Part shown: piece after piece, positions 1 to 8,651 of the stretch
Layout of the letters: each line of letters starts with the position of its first letter
Position numbering within the stretch: the first letter of the stretch is position 1
Source of the DNA: Chloroflexota bacterium
Lineage (GTDB): Bacteria > Chloroflexota > Limnocylindria > Limnocylindrales > CSP1-4
Assembly: GCA_021789355.1 (NCBI GenBank)
Contig: JAJYJR010000005.1
Coordinates: 1-32,709 of the forward strand
Length of the DNA stretch: 32,709 nt
Direction: 5' to 3'
Translations under genes and position numbers: made by a program
The notes under the pieces: model-generated
Seen by the model: the letters and a program-made list of their open reading frames with translations, nothing else
What the model was told of the DNA's origin: nothing
Database searches by the model: none

Positions 1-1061
1 GCGCGCGCGAGGCGCTCCCACGAGGGGCGGTAGTACCGCTCGAGCAGCATGGGGATCGACGAGGGCGCGTGGCCCATGAGCCGCGCCAGCTCCTCGACGT
101 CTCCCCCGTTGTCCGCGAAGCGCCGGGCGAAGGTGCGGCGCAGCACGTACTGCGTGGGCGCCCCGGCGAGCGGCCGGCCGTCGACCTCGGCGACGAGCCC
201 GATCCGGGTGGCGAGCTCGCCGAAGGCGTGGGAGAACGATCCCTCGGTCATCGGCCCGCGGTGGCCCAGGAAGAGCTCCGGCCGGTCGGTCTCGCCGCGG
301 AAGCGCCGGTACCGCTCGAGCGCCTTGGCGGTCTGCTCGCCGTAGGCCAGCGTGCGGTTCCGGGCACCCTTGCCGAGGATGCGGAGACTGCGCGTCTCGC
401 GGTCGATCGTCGCGAGCCTGAGGCCAGCGAGCTCGGCCGGGCGGATCCCGGTGTCGATCATGGTGCAGCACCACAGGTACAGGCGCGCGCCCTCGTAGCT
501 CGTGTCGTCGGCCAGGTGGCGCAGCAGGCGGCGGGTCTCGGCATCGGACAGGCTGCTCGGCCCGTCGTCCTCCCTTTCGGCCTTCTTCGGGAGCTGGAAG
601 GCACGCAGCGCGTCATCGGCCAGGGCGCCGATCTCGATGCCGAACGTCGCGAGCGTGCGGAGCGCCCCACCCTCGGAGTGCTGGCCGTCGACGGAGCGTC
701 CGCCGCCGCGCGTCGCCTCACGCTTCAGGTAGGCGTGGATCCGCTCGGTGTGCAGGTCGGCGACGGTGGCGACGGCCGGCGCCGGGGTGCGGCCCCGCCT
801 GTCCGCCTCGACCCAGTGGATGAACCGCGCAGCGACATCGTCGTATCCCTCGACGGTCCGCCGCGCGAGCACGCGATTGCGGGCGTCGCGCAGGAACGCG
901 AGCGCGACCTCCGCGAGCGGTCGGTCGGCGTCGAACGTCCAGTCTCGCCAGGCGATCGTCTCGATGGTATGGAGGGGGCTCGCCGTGTGCCGGGGCTGCC
1001 AGTGCGGGTCGATTCGCTCGCCCGCCCTCGGAGTCCTGCCCTCGGCCGTCTGTCGCGTCAT
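1..1061 (-). CDS. Tyrosine recombinase / phage-type integrase, 3' end cut by window edge
   Basis: The minus-strand frame is open from the ATG at 1061 to the window edge, about 353 residues. A core-binding N-terminal domain (roughly residues 35-130) is followed by a catalytic domain. Visible active-site boxes are TGIRPAEL (first Arg), LGKGARNRT (beta-hairpin Lys), YVLRRTFARRF (second Arg), LMGHAPSS (His) and LERYYRPSW (nucleophile Tyr candidates). The box-II His that normally starts HxLR is a Tyr here, so the set reads R-K-Y-R-H-Y. Such changes are tolerated in some family members. GGGGAG at 1071-1076 fits the ATG at 1061 better than the in-frame ATG at 1070. The protein would break and rejoin DNA by a 3'-phosphotyrosine intermediate. 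It is divergent from the gene at 1271. The last few residues lie outside the window. Confidence 0.88.
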   Translation of the reverse strand, partial: MTRQTAEGRTPRAGERIDPHWQPRHTASPLHTIETIAWRDWTFDADRPLAEVALAFLRDARNRVLARRTVEGYDDVAARFIHWVEADRRGRTPAPAVATVADLHTERIHAYLKREATRGGGRSVDGQHSEGGALRTLATFGIEIGALADDALRAFQLPKKAEREDDGPSSLSDAETRRLLRHLADDTSYEGARLYLWCCTMIDTGIRPAELAGLRLATIDRETRSLRILGKGARNRTLAYGEQTAKALERYRRFRGETDRPELFLGHRGPMTEGSFSHAFGELATRIGLVAEVDGRPLAGAPTQYVLRRTFARRFADNGGDVEELARLMGHAPSSIPMLLERYYRPSWERLAR

Positions 1062-1270
1062 GGTTCGCATCTCCCCGGGGTCGGCGTCCCCGTCCGGCGA
1101 CCGTCTCCGGCCGTACGGGGAGCACCGGCGGGGGTGGCCTCGGGTCAAGGGCCATCCGCGCGTACCTTCGTACTGCTCCGACGGGGGTCGATCGTCCGGG
1201 GGTTGACGACAGGGCGACCCGCGCGAGGGTCCCTGCGACGCGCCAGCCTGGCGCCACGAGCGGGAGCACG

Positions 1271-1855
1271 ATGACCCTCACCGACGCGCGGATCGAGTCG
1301 ATCCTCGAGACGCTTCCGCACCTGTACCCGGATCTCGCCCCCGGAACGCTGCGGCAAGCCGATCGCTGGGGCCGCGACCTGCTGGCCTGGTGCGCCGCCG
1401 AGCGCGCCCGCCCCACGGCGGCGGATCCGACGCTGCTCCTCCGCTACGAGGCGGCGCACCCGGCGCGATTCGGCGTGAGCCGGGCCGCCGTGCGCACGCA
1501 GCTGCGGAAGGTCCTGGCCGCCGCCGACGCGGTCCTGCCCCGACCCAGAGGATCCGGGGGGCGGTTCACCGCGCGACGACGCGAGATCCCCGAGCGGAGC
1601 CGGCTGGGAGGCGCCCTGCGGGACGTCGAGGCCGGAGCCCGAAACGCCGCGCACCGGCGCCAGCTCTCGACGCTCCTCGGGCGGTTCCTGCTGTGGTGCG
1701 ACGAGCGCGGCATCCGACCCGAGGACTGCGTCGAGGCCGACCTCGTCGCGTACCGCCGATACCTGCAGCGACAGGCCGCGACGTCGACGGGGGCGGATGT
1801 CGATGCCGCCAAGCGGCTGCTGCTGGTGCTCGGAGTCCTCGACTCGCACGGATAG
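1271..1855 (+). CDS. Small protein with two core-binding (SAM-like) repeats, no recombinase catalytic domain
   Basis: This 194-residue protein starts at an ATG with GGGAG four bases upstream. It contains an internal repeat: RDLLAWCAAERARPTAAD (about residues 37-54) and GRFLLWCDERGIRPEDC (about 144-160). Both are followed by an acidic-Leu-Tyr helix (LLLRYEA, DLVAYRRYL). This is the usual look of the integrase N-terminal SAM-like core-binding fold, in tandem. No R-K-H-R-H-Y catalytic boxes follow, and the reading frame ends cleanly in LGVLDSHG. It is transcribed away from the integrase at 1-1061 across a 209-base gap. It may be a DNA-binding partner or directionality protein for that recombinase, or a decayed recombinase. 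The function is inferred only from the fold-like pattern. Confidence 0.6.
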   Translation: MTLTDARIESILETLPHLYPDLAPGTLRQADRWGRDLLAWCAAERARPTAADPTLLLRYEAAHPARFGVSRAAVRTQLRKVLAAADAVLPRPRGSGGRFTARRREIPERSRLGGALRDVEAGARNAAHRRQLSTLLGRFLLWCDERGIRPEDCVEADLVAYRRYLQRQAATSTGADVDAAKRLLLVLGVLDSHG

Positions 1856-2165
1856 ACGCGGCCCTCGTCAGCGGGTTCCGCAGCCGCACCTGACGTCGTC
1901 GCTCTGGGGCGCGCCGGGCGCGGCAGCAGGGTGGGTCCGGCTGGACGGCGGCAGCCGCTGCGGTCGAGCGGTGGCGACGCGTGCACGCAAGGCGGGTTGG
2001 CCTGCACGACCCTCGCTCGAGGGCGCAGCGAGGGTCGGCGCCTGCTGGGTGGACGCCGGCGGCCGCTCGGCGCGGCAGCCCCCGGCTGACTCCCCCGCGG
2101 CTCGATCGGCGACGGATGCGGGGGCCCGCCCGACTCCTGCCGAGATCGGGCCACCGGCCCGACCC
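1856..2165. other. Gene-free interval of about 310 bases
   Basis: Very GC-rich spacer between the 3' ends of two convergent genes. I see no RNA gene, convincing terminator with a T-run, or recognisable protein fragment. Confidence 0.4.
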
Positions 2166-2855
2166 TCACCCGCCGTGGGTCACGCCACCGGAGGACGGGT
2201 CCCAGGCCGGCTCCCACTGATCCCGGCGGATCCGGGCGACGTCGTCGGGCGGCAGTTCCGGAACCGGACCGAACGCCAGCGCCCGGAGATACGCATCGGC
2301 CGCACCCTCGAGGACCGAGGCGGCGTTGTAGGCGTGCTCGAGCGTGGGGCCGATCGCCAGCACGCCATGGTTGCGCAGCAGACAGGCACTGCGGTCACGC
2401 AGCGGCTCAGCGGTGAACTCCGGAATCTCGTCCGTGCCGCCCCGGGCGTACTGGGCAGTCACGATCCCACCACCGCAGGCTGCCACGAACCCGTGCAGGA
2501 TCGGGGGCAGCGTGAGTCCCATGGCAGCCATCGCCATCGCGGCGGGACTGTGCGTGTGGACTGCGGCGCGCACGTCGGGGCGCAGGACATATGCGCGCGT
2601 GTGCAGAGGGAACTCGGACGTCGGCCTGCGGGCACCATCGACGATCCGCCCGTTCACGGTCGCAATCACGACGTCCCGCGGATCCATGGTGTCGTACGGC
2701 AGGCCGGTCGGTGTCATGGCCACCAGCTCGGGATCGTCGGCGATCCGCACGCTGATGTTCCCGGCGGTGAAGTACGTCAGCCCTTCGCGCAGCATCCGCC
2801 GGCAGTACAGGACGATCTGTTCTCTCGCGCGATCCCAGCTCTCAGCCATCACCAT
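2166..2855 (-). CDS. Class II aldolase/adducin-family protein (FucA/AraD-like)
   Basis: The protein has about 229 residues from the ATG at 2855, which has AGGAG six bases upstream; an ATG at 2882 lacks a good ribosome site. The fold signature of zinc-dependent class II aldolases is visible: an FTAGNISVRI glycine-rich phosphate-loop region (about residues 30-39), TPTGLPYD, SEFPLHTRAY (acidic residue), the metal-ligand pair HTHSPAA, and LRNHGVLAIG carrying the third His. Length matches L-fuculose-phosphate aldolase and L-ribulose-phosphate epimerase. These enzymes cleave or epimerise sugar phosphates in the cytoplasm. No partner kinase or isomerase adjoins it, and it lacks the palindrome found upstream of the catabolic operons, so its substrate is unknown and it may be unrelated to them. 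Confidence 0.85.
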   Translation of the reverse strand: MVMAESWDRAREQIVLYCRRMLREGLTYFTAGNISVRIADDPELVAMTPTGLPYDTMDPRDVVIATVNGRIVDGARRPTSEFPLHTRAYVLRPDVRAAVHTHSPAAMAMAAMGLTLPPILHGFVAACGGGIVTAQYARGGTDEIPEFTAEPLRDRSACLLRNHGVLAIGPTLEHAYNAASVLEGAADAYLRALAFGPVPELPPDDVARIRRDQWEPAWDPSSGGVTHGG

Positions 2856-3370
2856 CCTCGTCTCCTTCCGTCTTCCGGTCACGCTCGCTCATCCGGACCG
2901 GAGTCTTGCCGTCCACAGCTCGGCGGCACGCTCAAAGGCGCCGCGTTCGCGGCGCGGGCGGACGATGCCGTGAACGAGCTTCGAGACGCGCGGGAGATGG
3001 TGGCTGGCCCGTCCAGCCACGGCAGCCGGGACCGGCGGCAGTGCGTGGTGACGCCAGGCACCACCAGGACGCCCACGTGGCGAAGTTCGAGCCAAACGCC
3101 ACTGGCGCGCACGGATAGTCCCGCGCGACTGTTCGGGTCACTGCACGGCGGTAAGCGGGCCGGATCGCGCCATCCGACGAGGGGGGGCGACGGGCGATCC
3201 CGGCTCGGACGAGGAACCGGTCGAGGGGGTTCGCTGCAGGTGGCGCGTGCCGGCGGGAGGCGAAGGAGGCAGCAGGCAGCGTTGCGCCGCAGCGTGGGTA
3301 TCCCCTGATCAGACGAGCCGGCGTCCTCGGATCGGCCGCCCGGTGCGGTGATCGGAGAGGGAGGATGTTC
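2856..3370. other. Gene-free divergent interval of about 515 bases
   Basis: Lies between the divergent aldolase and phosphatase genes, so it must hold both promoters, but I cannot point to convincing -35/-10 pairs. Open frames here are Arg- and Pro-rich composition artefacts. A GGGAGG ribosome site at 3359-3364 serves the gene at 3371. Confidence 0.35.
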
Positions 3371-4360
3371 ATGCACAGGTTCACACAGCGGTCGGGTGCC
3401 CGGCGAATGGCGATGGTGATCGGGGCGGCCGTGCTCTCCCTGGCCGCGGTCGGCGTGGCCCTCGCGGCCCCGTCCCTGACCTTCACGCCGCAGAAGGCCG
3501 ACCAGATCACCAACATCGACGTCCTGCGCGCGCAGATCAAGAACTACTACGGCACGCCGACCGCCACGACCGGCTCGGGCGCCACGGCCGGCTGGACGCT
3601 GGCCCTGAACCAGGACAGCAACTACGCGCGCGAAGTCGAGTCGGTCGCCGCCGATGGCGCGCAGTGGCTGCAGGCGCGGGCCGGCAAGTCGGACAAGCCG
3701 GCGATCGTCTTCGACGTCGATGACACGACGCTCACCACCTACAACTACGAGCTGTTCAGCAACTGGGACTACAACCCCGGGACCAACCAGGTCTTCGTCG
3801 GGCTGACCGGGACATGTCCGGGGTGCACGTTCACCGGCAACCTGTTCCCGGCGACGCCGGGGATGCTGCAGCTGGCCCAGACGGCGCACGAGCTCGGGTA
3901 CGCCATCTTCTGGATCACGGGCCGGGGCGACGCGCAGCACCAGGCGACCATCGCCAACCTGGTCAGTGACACCGCGGCTGGGCTTGCCGACATCACCACG
4001 GTGGATCACACCCTGACGGGACTCACGAAGGACATGCCGGAGGTCGACGCCGGCTACCCGATGCCGACCGCACTCGACATCGGCCACGGCGGTTTCACCG
4101 ATGGCCTGTTCACCAAGCCGACCATCAACCAGACGACCAACACGTACCCGGCCTACCTCGACACGCCGGAGTTCTGTGCCTCGTACATCGCCCAGAAGGT
4201 GTCGTGCGCCACGATCCCGTACAAGGCCGGCACGCGCGCCTACATCGAGTCGCAGGGCTACGACATCGTGGCCGACTTCGGCGACCAGTACAGCGACCTG
4301 ACCGGCGGCTACGCGGACCGCACGTTCAAGCTCCCCAACCCGAGCTACTACCTGCCGTAG
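3371..4360 (+). CDS. Secreted HAD-superfamily acid phosphatase (class B / lipoprotein e(P4)-like fold)
   Basis: About 329 residues. The ATG at 3371 sits six bases after GGGAGG; the ATG at 3365 abuts that site and is less likely. The N-terminus has Arg/His-rich residues, a hydrophobic segment and an ALA-like cleavage region, so it is probably exported by Sec. HAD motif I is FDVDDTTL (Asp near residue 115), motif II is WITGRGD, and motif IV is FGDQYSDLTGG, which closely matches the GDQxSDL box of plant-type and class B acid phosphatases. The family hydrolyses phosphomonoesters such as nucleotides outside the membrane. The next gene downstream is a secreted nuclease, which would supply nucleotides. 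There is no lipobox Cys, so it is probably soluble or cell-wall associated. Confidence 0.85.
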   Translation: MHRFTQRSGARRMAMVIGAAVLSLAAVGVALAAPSLTFTPQKADQITNIDVLRAQIKNYYGTPTATTGSGATAGWTLALNQDSNYAREVESVAADGAQWLQARAGKSDKPAIVFDVDDTTLTTYNYELFSNWDYNPGTNQVFVGLTGTCPGCTFTGNLFPATPGMLQLAQTAHELGYAIFWITGRGDAQHQATIANLVSDTAAGLADITTVDHTLTGLTKDMPEVDAGYPMPTALDIGHGGFTDGLFTKPTINQTTNTYPAYLDTPEFCASYIAQKVSCATIPYKAGTRAYIESQGYDIVADFGDQYSDLTGGYADRTFKLPNPSYYLP

Positions 4361-4392
4361 GCACCGGCAGCCAGCGTTCTGATCGCGAGAGT

Positions 4393-4423
4393 CTCGGGGC
4401 GGTGCCGCGTACATCGCCCCGAG
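4393..4423 (+). terminator. Possible hairpin terminator after the phosphatase gene
   Basis: Inverted repeat CTCGGGGCG (4393-4401) and CGCCCCGAG (4415-4423) with a 13-base loop, 32 bases after the stop codon. No T-run follows, so attenuation is only possible, not proven. Confidence 0.35.
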
Positions 4424-4564
4424 GTGCCCACGCGGACCGGCCAGGGTGGTCGTCCCACGCAGGTGGACGCGCCACTGCCCTGGCACCGGCTTGGTGCGCC
4501 GTGATCGGCGTCCCAAGCCGCCCCAGCCCAGCCCCAAAACGGGGGATGTCGGGGAGCCGATGGA

Positions 4565-4610
4565 GGGACGGCTCTCCGATCGTGTCCTGCTACGCAGAGG
4601 GATCCGTCCC
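4565..4610 (+). promoter_or_regulatory. Possible structured leader before the nuclease gene
   Basis: GGGACGG (4565-4571) pairs with CCGTCCC (4604-4610) around a 32-base loop, 51 bases before the nuclease start. It matches no riboswitch class I recognise. It could be chance pairing in GC-rich DNA. Confidence 0.2.
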
Positions 4611-4661
4611 GCAGCACGCGCTGAGGGAGCGCGACGGGGTGGACCGAGAGGGAGGCACAGG

Positions 4662-7600
4662 ATGTCAACCCATCCGCGTCACGCCCTGACGCGGGCCGGC
4701 GTGTTCGTCGCCAGCCTGGCCATCGCCGCCACCGGGGTCTTCGGCATGGCCCCGCCGCCCGCGGCGGCGGTCTCCACCACGGTGGTCATCAGCCAGGTCT
4801 ACGGCGGCGGGGGGAACTCCGGCGCGACGCTCAAGAATGACTTCGTCGAGCTGTACAACCTCGGCTCGACGGCCGTCGACATCACCGGCTGGACCGTGCA
4901 GTACGCGTCGTCCACGGGCTCCAACTGGCAGAAGACCGCGCTCAGCGGGACGATCCAAGCCGGCGCCTACTTCCTCGTCCAGGAAGCTGCGGGCAGCGGC
5001 GGAACGGTCTTCCTGCCCACGCCCGATGCCACTGGCTCGATCGCGATGGCGGCCGCGGCCGGCAAGGTCGCGCTCGTGAGCAACGCCACGGCCCTGACGG
5101 GAACGTGCCCCACGGGCGTGGTGGACTTCGTCGGGTTCGGTAGTGCGACCAACTGCTCCGAGACGGCCCCGACCGCGAATCTGTCGAACACGACCGCCGC
5201 GCTCCGTAAGAACGATGGGGCGCAGGACACCGACAACAACAGCGCCGACTTCGCGATCGGCGCGCCGATGCCACGGAACAGCGTCTGGCCCCTCTCCGGG
5301 GTCGGCGCAGCCACGCCGAGCGTGCTCTCCGCTGGTGACGCCACGCTGCTGACCGTCACGGTCACCCCGGGGACGTCGCCCGCTAGCACGGGCATCGGCG
5401 TGAGCTGCGACCTGACCGGGATCGGAGGCCCAGGCACGCAGGCGCTCGTCGACGACGGCACCAACGGCGACGCGACCGCCGGCGACCACGTCTTCTCGTT
5501 CGCGACGACGGTTGCCAACGCCACGACGGGTGGCACGAAGAGCCTGCTCTGCACGATCGGAGATGCGCAGTCGCGCACCACGAGCGCGACGATCGTCCTC
5601 ACGATCGTCGCGCTCCTGCCGATCGGCACCGTGAACGGCCCGGTCCCCGAGGGACTTTCATGCGCGAGCCACACCTCGCCCTACGTCGACCAAACCGTGA
5701 CGGTGGAGGGCGTCATCTACGAGACGACGCTCCAGGCCATCAGCAACTCGTCCAACACCTACAAGGGGTTCTACGTCCAGAACACGGCCACCACCGCGGA
5801 CACGGACCCGCAGACGTCCGACGGCCTGTTCGTGTTCATGAGCACCGCAAGCACCATCAGTGGCCCCAGCGGGCCGTACACGCCAACGGTCGGGGACGAG
5901 ATCGTCCTCGCGGGCAAGGTGAGCGAGTACTACAACATGACCGAGCTGATCGGCCCGCTCACGGTCCTCGCCGTGGTTCGCAACGGCGTCGACCTCGCGG
6001 CGGTCCCGCCGGTCGTGGCGAACCCGCCCGTGGCCCTCGCCGACGCCAACTGCTACTGGGAGCGCCTGCAGGGGATGCGCGTGCAGGTGCCCGAGGGCAG
6101 CATCGTGCTGGGCGGGCGCAACGTCTTCAGCCCCGCCGACGCCGAGATCTGGGTGGCGAGCCCGGACAGCACCATCGCCAAGCGCACCGCCCTGTACACC
6201 GATCGCGCCTTCCGCGACGCCCACCCGCTCGACGACAACTACGACCCGACGAACTGGGACGGCAACGGCTACCGCATCCTGATGGGCAGCCTCGGGATCA
6301 AGGCCGGGGCCGGCGACGCGCAGGCGCTCATCGATCCGGCCCGCACCTTCGACACCGTCACCAATGCCCCGTCGGGCGGGCTCAACTACACCTACTCGAA
6401 GTATCGCATCGAGATCAGCGAGCAGCCCACGTTCAGCGTGGGGCCGGACCCCTCCCAGAACAACCCGCCGGTCGTGGAGACCGCCACCCAGTACACGATC
6501 GCGGACTACAACCTCGAGAACCTCTACGACTACCGGGACAATCCCTTCTCGGGCTGTGACTTCGCCGGTGACAGCGGGTGCCCGGCGGTCGCGCCCTTCC
6601 TCGATGCCGTGAAATCGCCGTTCAACTACGTCCCAGCAGACGAGGCGGCGTACGAGGCGAGAGTCCACGACATCGCGCTCCAGATCGTGAATGACCTGCA
6701 CAGCCCCGACATCCTGATGGTGCAGGAGGTCGAGAACCAGGACATCTGCTCCGTGTCCGCTGGCGCGCTCACCTGCGGCGCGACCGACAACGCCGACGGC
6801 AAGCCCGACGTGCTCCAGGACCTGGCGCTCGAGGTGGCCAGTCTGGGCGGCCCGGCCTACGACGCGGCGTTTGACCGCGACAGCTCGGACCTGCGCGGCA
6901 TCGCCCCGGCGTACCTGTACCGCACCGACCGCGTGGAGCTCCTGCCGGCGGCGGGTGACCCGGTCCTGGGTGAGAGCCCGGCGATCGGCACCTACACGCC
7001 GGTGCCCTACGACAGCCAGGTCTCCAACCCGAAGACGCTGAACGCAGAACTGCCGGCTGGCATCAGCGCCTGCGAGACGTCCTGGGTCTTCCCGCGCGCG
7101 CCCGACGTGGCGCTGTTCCGTGTGTGGGCGACGGGCGTGGGCTCGGGCAACTACGCCGACGTCTACACCATCAACAACCACTTCAAGAGCGGTCCCGACA
7201 CCTGTGTCGCGCACCGCACCGAACAGGCGCAGTACGACGCGGCGCTCGTGCAGTACATCGAGACCGCCGTGCCCGGCGCCCGGGTCGTCGTGGCCGGCGA
7301 TCTCAACGTGTACCCGCGCCCGGACGACCCGTTCGCGCCGATCGGCGCTGGCGGATCGGACCAGCTCGGGTCGCTGTATGCCCCGAGCCTGGGGCTCACC
7401 AACCTCTGGAGCGTCCTCCTCGGCCAGACGCCCGCAGCGGCCTACAGCTACGTGTATCTGGGACAGGCCCAGACGCTCGACCAGATGTTCGTCAACGGCC
7501 CGATGTCGGATACGCTCCAGGACTTCCGCATCGCCCACATCAACAGCGACTTCCCGGCCGACTACGCAGGCGACGTGGCGCGCGGCACGAGCGACCACGA

Positions 7601-7976
7601 TCCCAACGTCGCGACGTTCCTCCTGTATCCCTTCGGCGGCTTCCGGAGCCCGATCGCTGCGCCGCCGACGCTCAACGCGCTGAAGGCGGGGGCGGCGGTG
7701 CCGGTGAAGTTCAGCCTGGGTGGCAACCAGGGACTCGCCATCCTCGCCCCCGGGTATCCACAGTCGCAGCAGATCGACTGCAGCACCCTGGTGCCGCAGG
7801 GGTCGCCCGCGGCGACCACGGCGGCCGGCGCGTCCGGTCTCCGCTACGACGCCACGTCCGGCCAGTACATCTACACCTGGAAGACCGACAAGGCGTGGGC
7901 CGGCACCTGCCGGGCGTTCATCCTGAAGCTCGCGGACAGGACCACGCACGAGGCGGCCTTCAAGTTCAGCAAGTGA
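4662..7976 (+). CDS. Secreted ExeM/NucH-type endonuclease: LTD + OB-like + EEP nuclease + PxKF domain
   Basis: About 1104 residues from the ATG at 4662, which has GGGAGG upstream and a clear signal peptide (hydrophobic stretch near 14-36 ending in AAAVS). A lamin-tail domain follows (ISQVYGGGGNSGA, DFVELYNLGS; about 40-205), then an Ig-like linker and an OB-fold-like region (about 326-590). The endonuclease/exonuclease/phosphatase domain begins near residue 613 with ADYNLENLYDYRDNP. Its catalytic boxes are LMVQEVENQ (metal-binding Glu), NNHFKSGPD, VAGDLNVYP and GTSDHDPN (catalytic His). The C-terminus (about 990-1104) has the NALKAGAAVPVKFSL pattern of PxKF domains. The family degrades extracellular DNA, for nutrition or biofilm turnover. 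The adjacent phosphatase supports a phosphate-scavenging role. A strong terminator follows. Confidence 0.88.
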   Translation: MSTHPRHALTRAGVFVASLAIAATGVFGMAPPPAAAVSTTVVISQVYGGGGNSGATLKNDFVELYNLGSTAVDITGWTVQYASSTGSNWQKTALSGTIQAGAYFLVQEAAGSGGTVFLPTPDATGSIAMAAAAGKVALVSNATALTGTCPTGVVDFVGFGSATNCSETAPTANLSNTTAALRKNDGAQDTDNNSADFAIGAPMPRNSVWPLSGVGAATPSVLSAGDATLLTVTVTPGTSPASTGIGVSCDLTGIGGPGTQALVDDGTNGDATAGDHVFSFATTVANATTGGTKSLLCTIGDAQSRTTSATIVLTIVALLPIGTVNGPVPEGLSCASHTSPYVDQTVTVEGVIYETTLQAISNSSNTYKGFYVQNTATTADTDPQTSDGLFVFMSTASTISGPSGPYTPTVGDEIVLAGKVSEYYNMTELIGPLTVLAVVRNGVDLAAVPPVVANPPVALADANCYWERLQGMRVQVPEGSIVLGGRNVFSPADAEIWVASPDSTIAKRTALYTDRAFRDAHPLDDNYDPTNWDGNGYRILMGSLGIKAGAGDAQALIDPARTFDTVTNAPSGGLNYTYSKYRIEISEQPTFSVGPDPSQNNPPVVETATQYTIADYNLENLYDYRDNPFSGCDFAGDSGCPAVAPFLDAVKSPFNYVPADEAAYEARVHDIALQIVNDLHSPDILMVQEVENQDICSVSAGALTCGATDNADGKPDVLQDLALEVASLGGPAYDAAFDRDSSDLRGIAPAYLYRTDRVELLPAAGDPVLGESPAIGTYTPVPYDSQVSNPKTLNAELPAGISACETSWVFPRAPDVALFRVWATGVGSGNYADVYTINNHFKSGPDTCVAHRTEQAQYDAALVQYIETAVPGARVVVAGDLNVYPRPDDPFAPIGAGGSDQLGSLYAPSLGLTNLWSVLLGQTPAAAYSYVYLGQAQTLDQMFVNGPMSDTLQDFRIAHINSDFPADYAGDVARGTSDHDPNVATFLLYPFGGFRSPIAAPPTLNALKAGAAVPVKFSLGGNQGLAILAPGYPQSQQIDCSTLVPQGSPAATTAAGASGLRYDATSGQYIYTWKTDKAWAGTCRAFILKLADRTTHEAAFKFSK

Positions 7977-7998
7977 CCCACATCAGTCCGCGCGCAGC

Positions 7999-8036
7999 CG
8001 AGGAGGCCGGGCTCACGCCCGGCCTCCTCGTTCTTT
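7999..8036 (+). terminator. Strong rho-independent terminator after the nuclease gene
   Basis: A perfect 14-base-pair stem (7999-8012 with 8017-8030) has a TCAC loop and is followed by TTCTTTC. It lies 23 bases after the nuclease stop codon. Confidence 0.85.
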
Positions 8037-8243
8037 CGCCAAGCCGTCGGAGCCGGGTCGCCAACGTCCGGTGGCGGCGCAGGTCACACCGACGGCCGAA
8101 CCGAGACCGCGGGCGGGCCGCTGCGGGCGGGCTCGAACAACCTGTCCAGGAGGCGATCCCGCCGCACAGGTTCGCCGATCTGCCCCGCGGTCACGCAACA
8201 CTGCGCGCCCCCGTGCTGTGACACTCTGGACACGAATCCAGCC

Positions 8244-8645
8244 TGGACCTACCCCGGTTTCGTGGACACCTACCATCGCGGCAGCGTCCGCGGGAGGGGT
8301 CCAGCATGGGGAGGAAGCACACCCACTACAGCACCGAGTTCCGGGCCGAGGCGGTCCGTCTGTACGAGACGTCGGCCAGTCGATCCGCGGGGTCGCGATG
8401 GACCTCGGCATCAGCGACGAGAGCCTGCGCCGCTGGATCGCCCGGGCCCGGGAGCGGCCGCCTGGCACGCCACTGGCGAGCGATGAGCGGGCCGAGCTCG
8501 AAGCGCTGCGCCGGCGGGTGAAGGTCCTGGAGACCGAGCGCGAGATCCTGCGAAAAGCAGCCGCCTTCTTCGCTCAGGAGACCGAGCGGACCCGCTGACC
8601 CGGTTCCGCTTCGTCGAGCAGGAGCACGTTCGCCGCGGCGACACG
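8244..8645 (+). mobile_element. IS3-family insertion sequence remnant (left end, broken orfA, orfB stub)
   Basis: A TGGACCTACCCCGG-type end at 8244 resembles the left termini of IS3-family elements. It is followed by a frameshifted orfA and the first dozen or so codons of orfB (RFRFVEQEHVRR, about 8599-8636). The rest of orfB and the right terminus are missing. The sequence runs straight into the 3' end of the MFS gene at 8652, so a deletion removed most of the element. I could not identify a target-site duplication. Confidence 0.7.
8306..8598 (+). pseudogene. IS3-type transposase orfA (HTH, leucine-zipper) with a frameshift
   Basis: The frame opens with MGRKHTHYSTEFRAEAVRL, the standard start of IS3-family OrfA HTH proteins. 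It leaves frame near 8373 (ETS then GQSIRGVAMDLGISDES in the next frame). The second part continues through RRWIARARERPPG and a heptad Leu-rich segment (ELEALRRRVKVLETEREIL) to KAAAFFAQETERTR and a stop. One base appears to be lost at the shift. OrfA normally binds the element ends and is joined to OrfB by programmed frameshift downstream; the break here is in the middle of the HTH and therefore inactivating. Confidence 0.8.
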
Positions 8646-8651
8646 GGAAAG

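Larger units (their letters stand above)
4361..4661. other. Gene-free interval between phosphatase and nuclease genes
   Basis: Contains a GC-rich hairpin at 4393-4423 just after the phosphatase gene, and a possible folded leader at 4565-4610 before the nuclease. The open frame running through it from 4446 is only an upstream extension of the nuclease frame without a signal-peptide-like start. Confidence 0.4.

Noticed and set aside
69..1274. Long plus-strand open frame of 401 codons
   Set aside because: It lies opposite a tyrosine recombinase with clear motifs; its own product is Arg/Gly/Pro-rich and has no domain.
1797..3308. Long plus-strand open frame of 503 codons
   Set aside because: Runs opposite the class II aldolase gene and through spacer DNA; composition is that of a GC-driven shadow frame.
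2879..4537. Minus-strand open frame of 552 codons
   Set aside because: Lies opposite the phosphatase gene, whose signal peptide and HAD motifs are convincing.
5658..7949. Minus-strand open frame of 763 codons
   Set aside because: Antisense to the EEP nuclease domain; Val/Arg/Gly-rich with no recognisable motifs.
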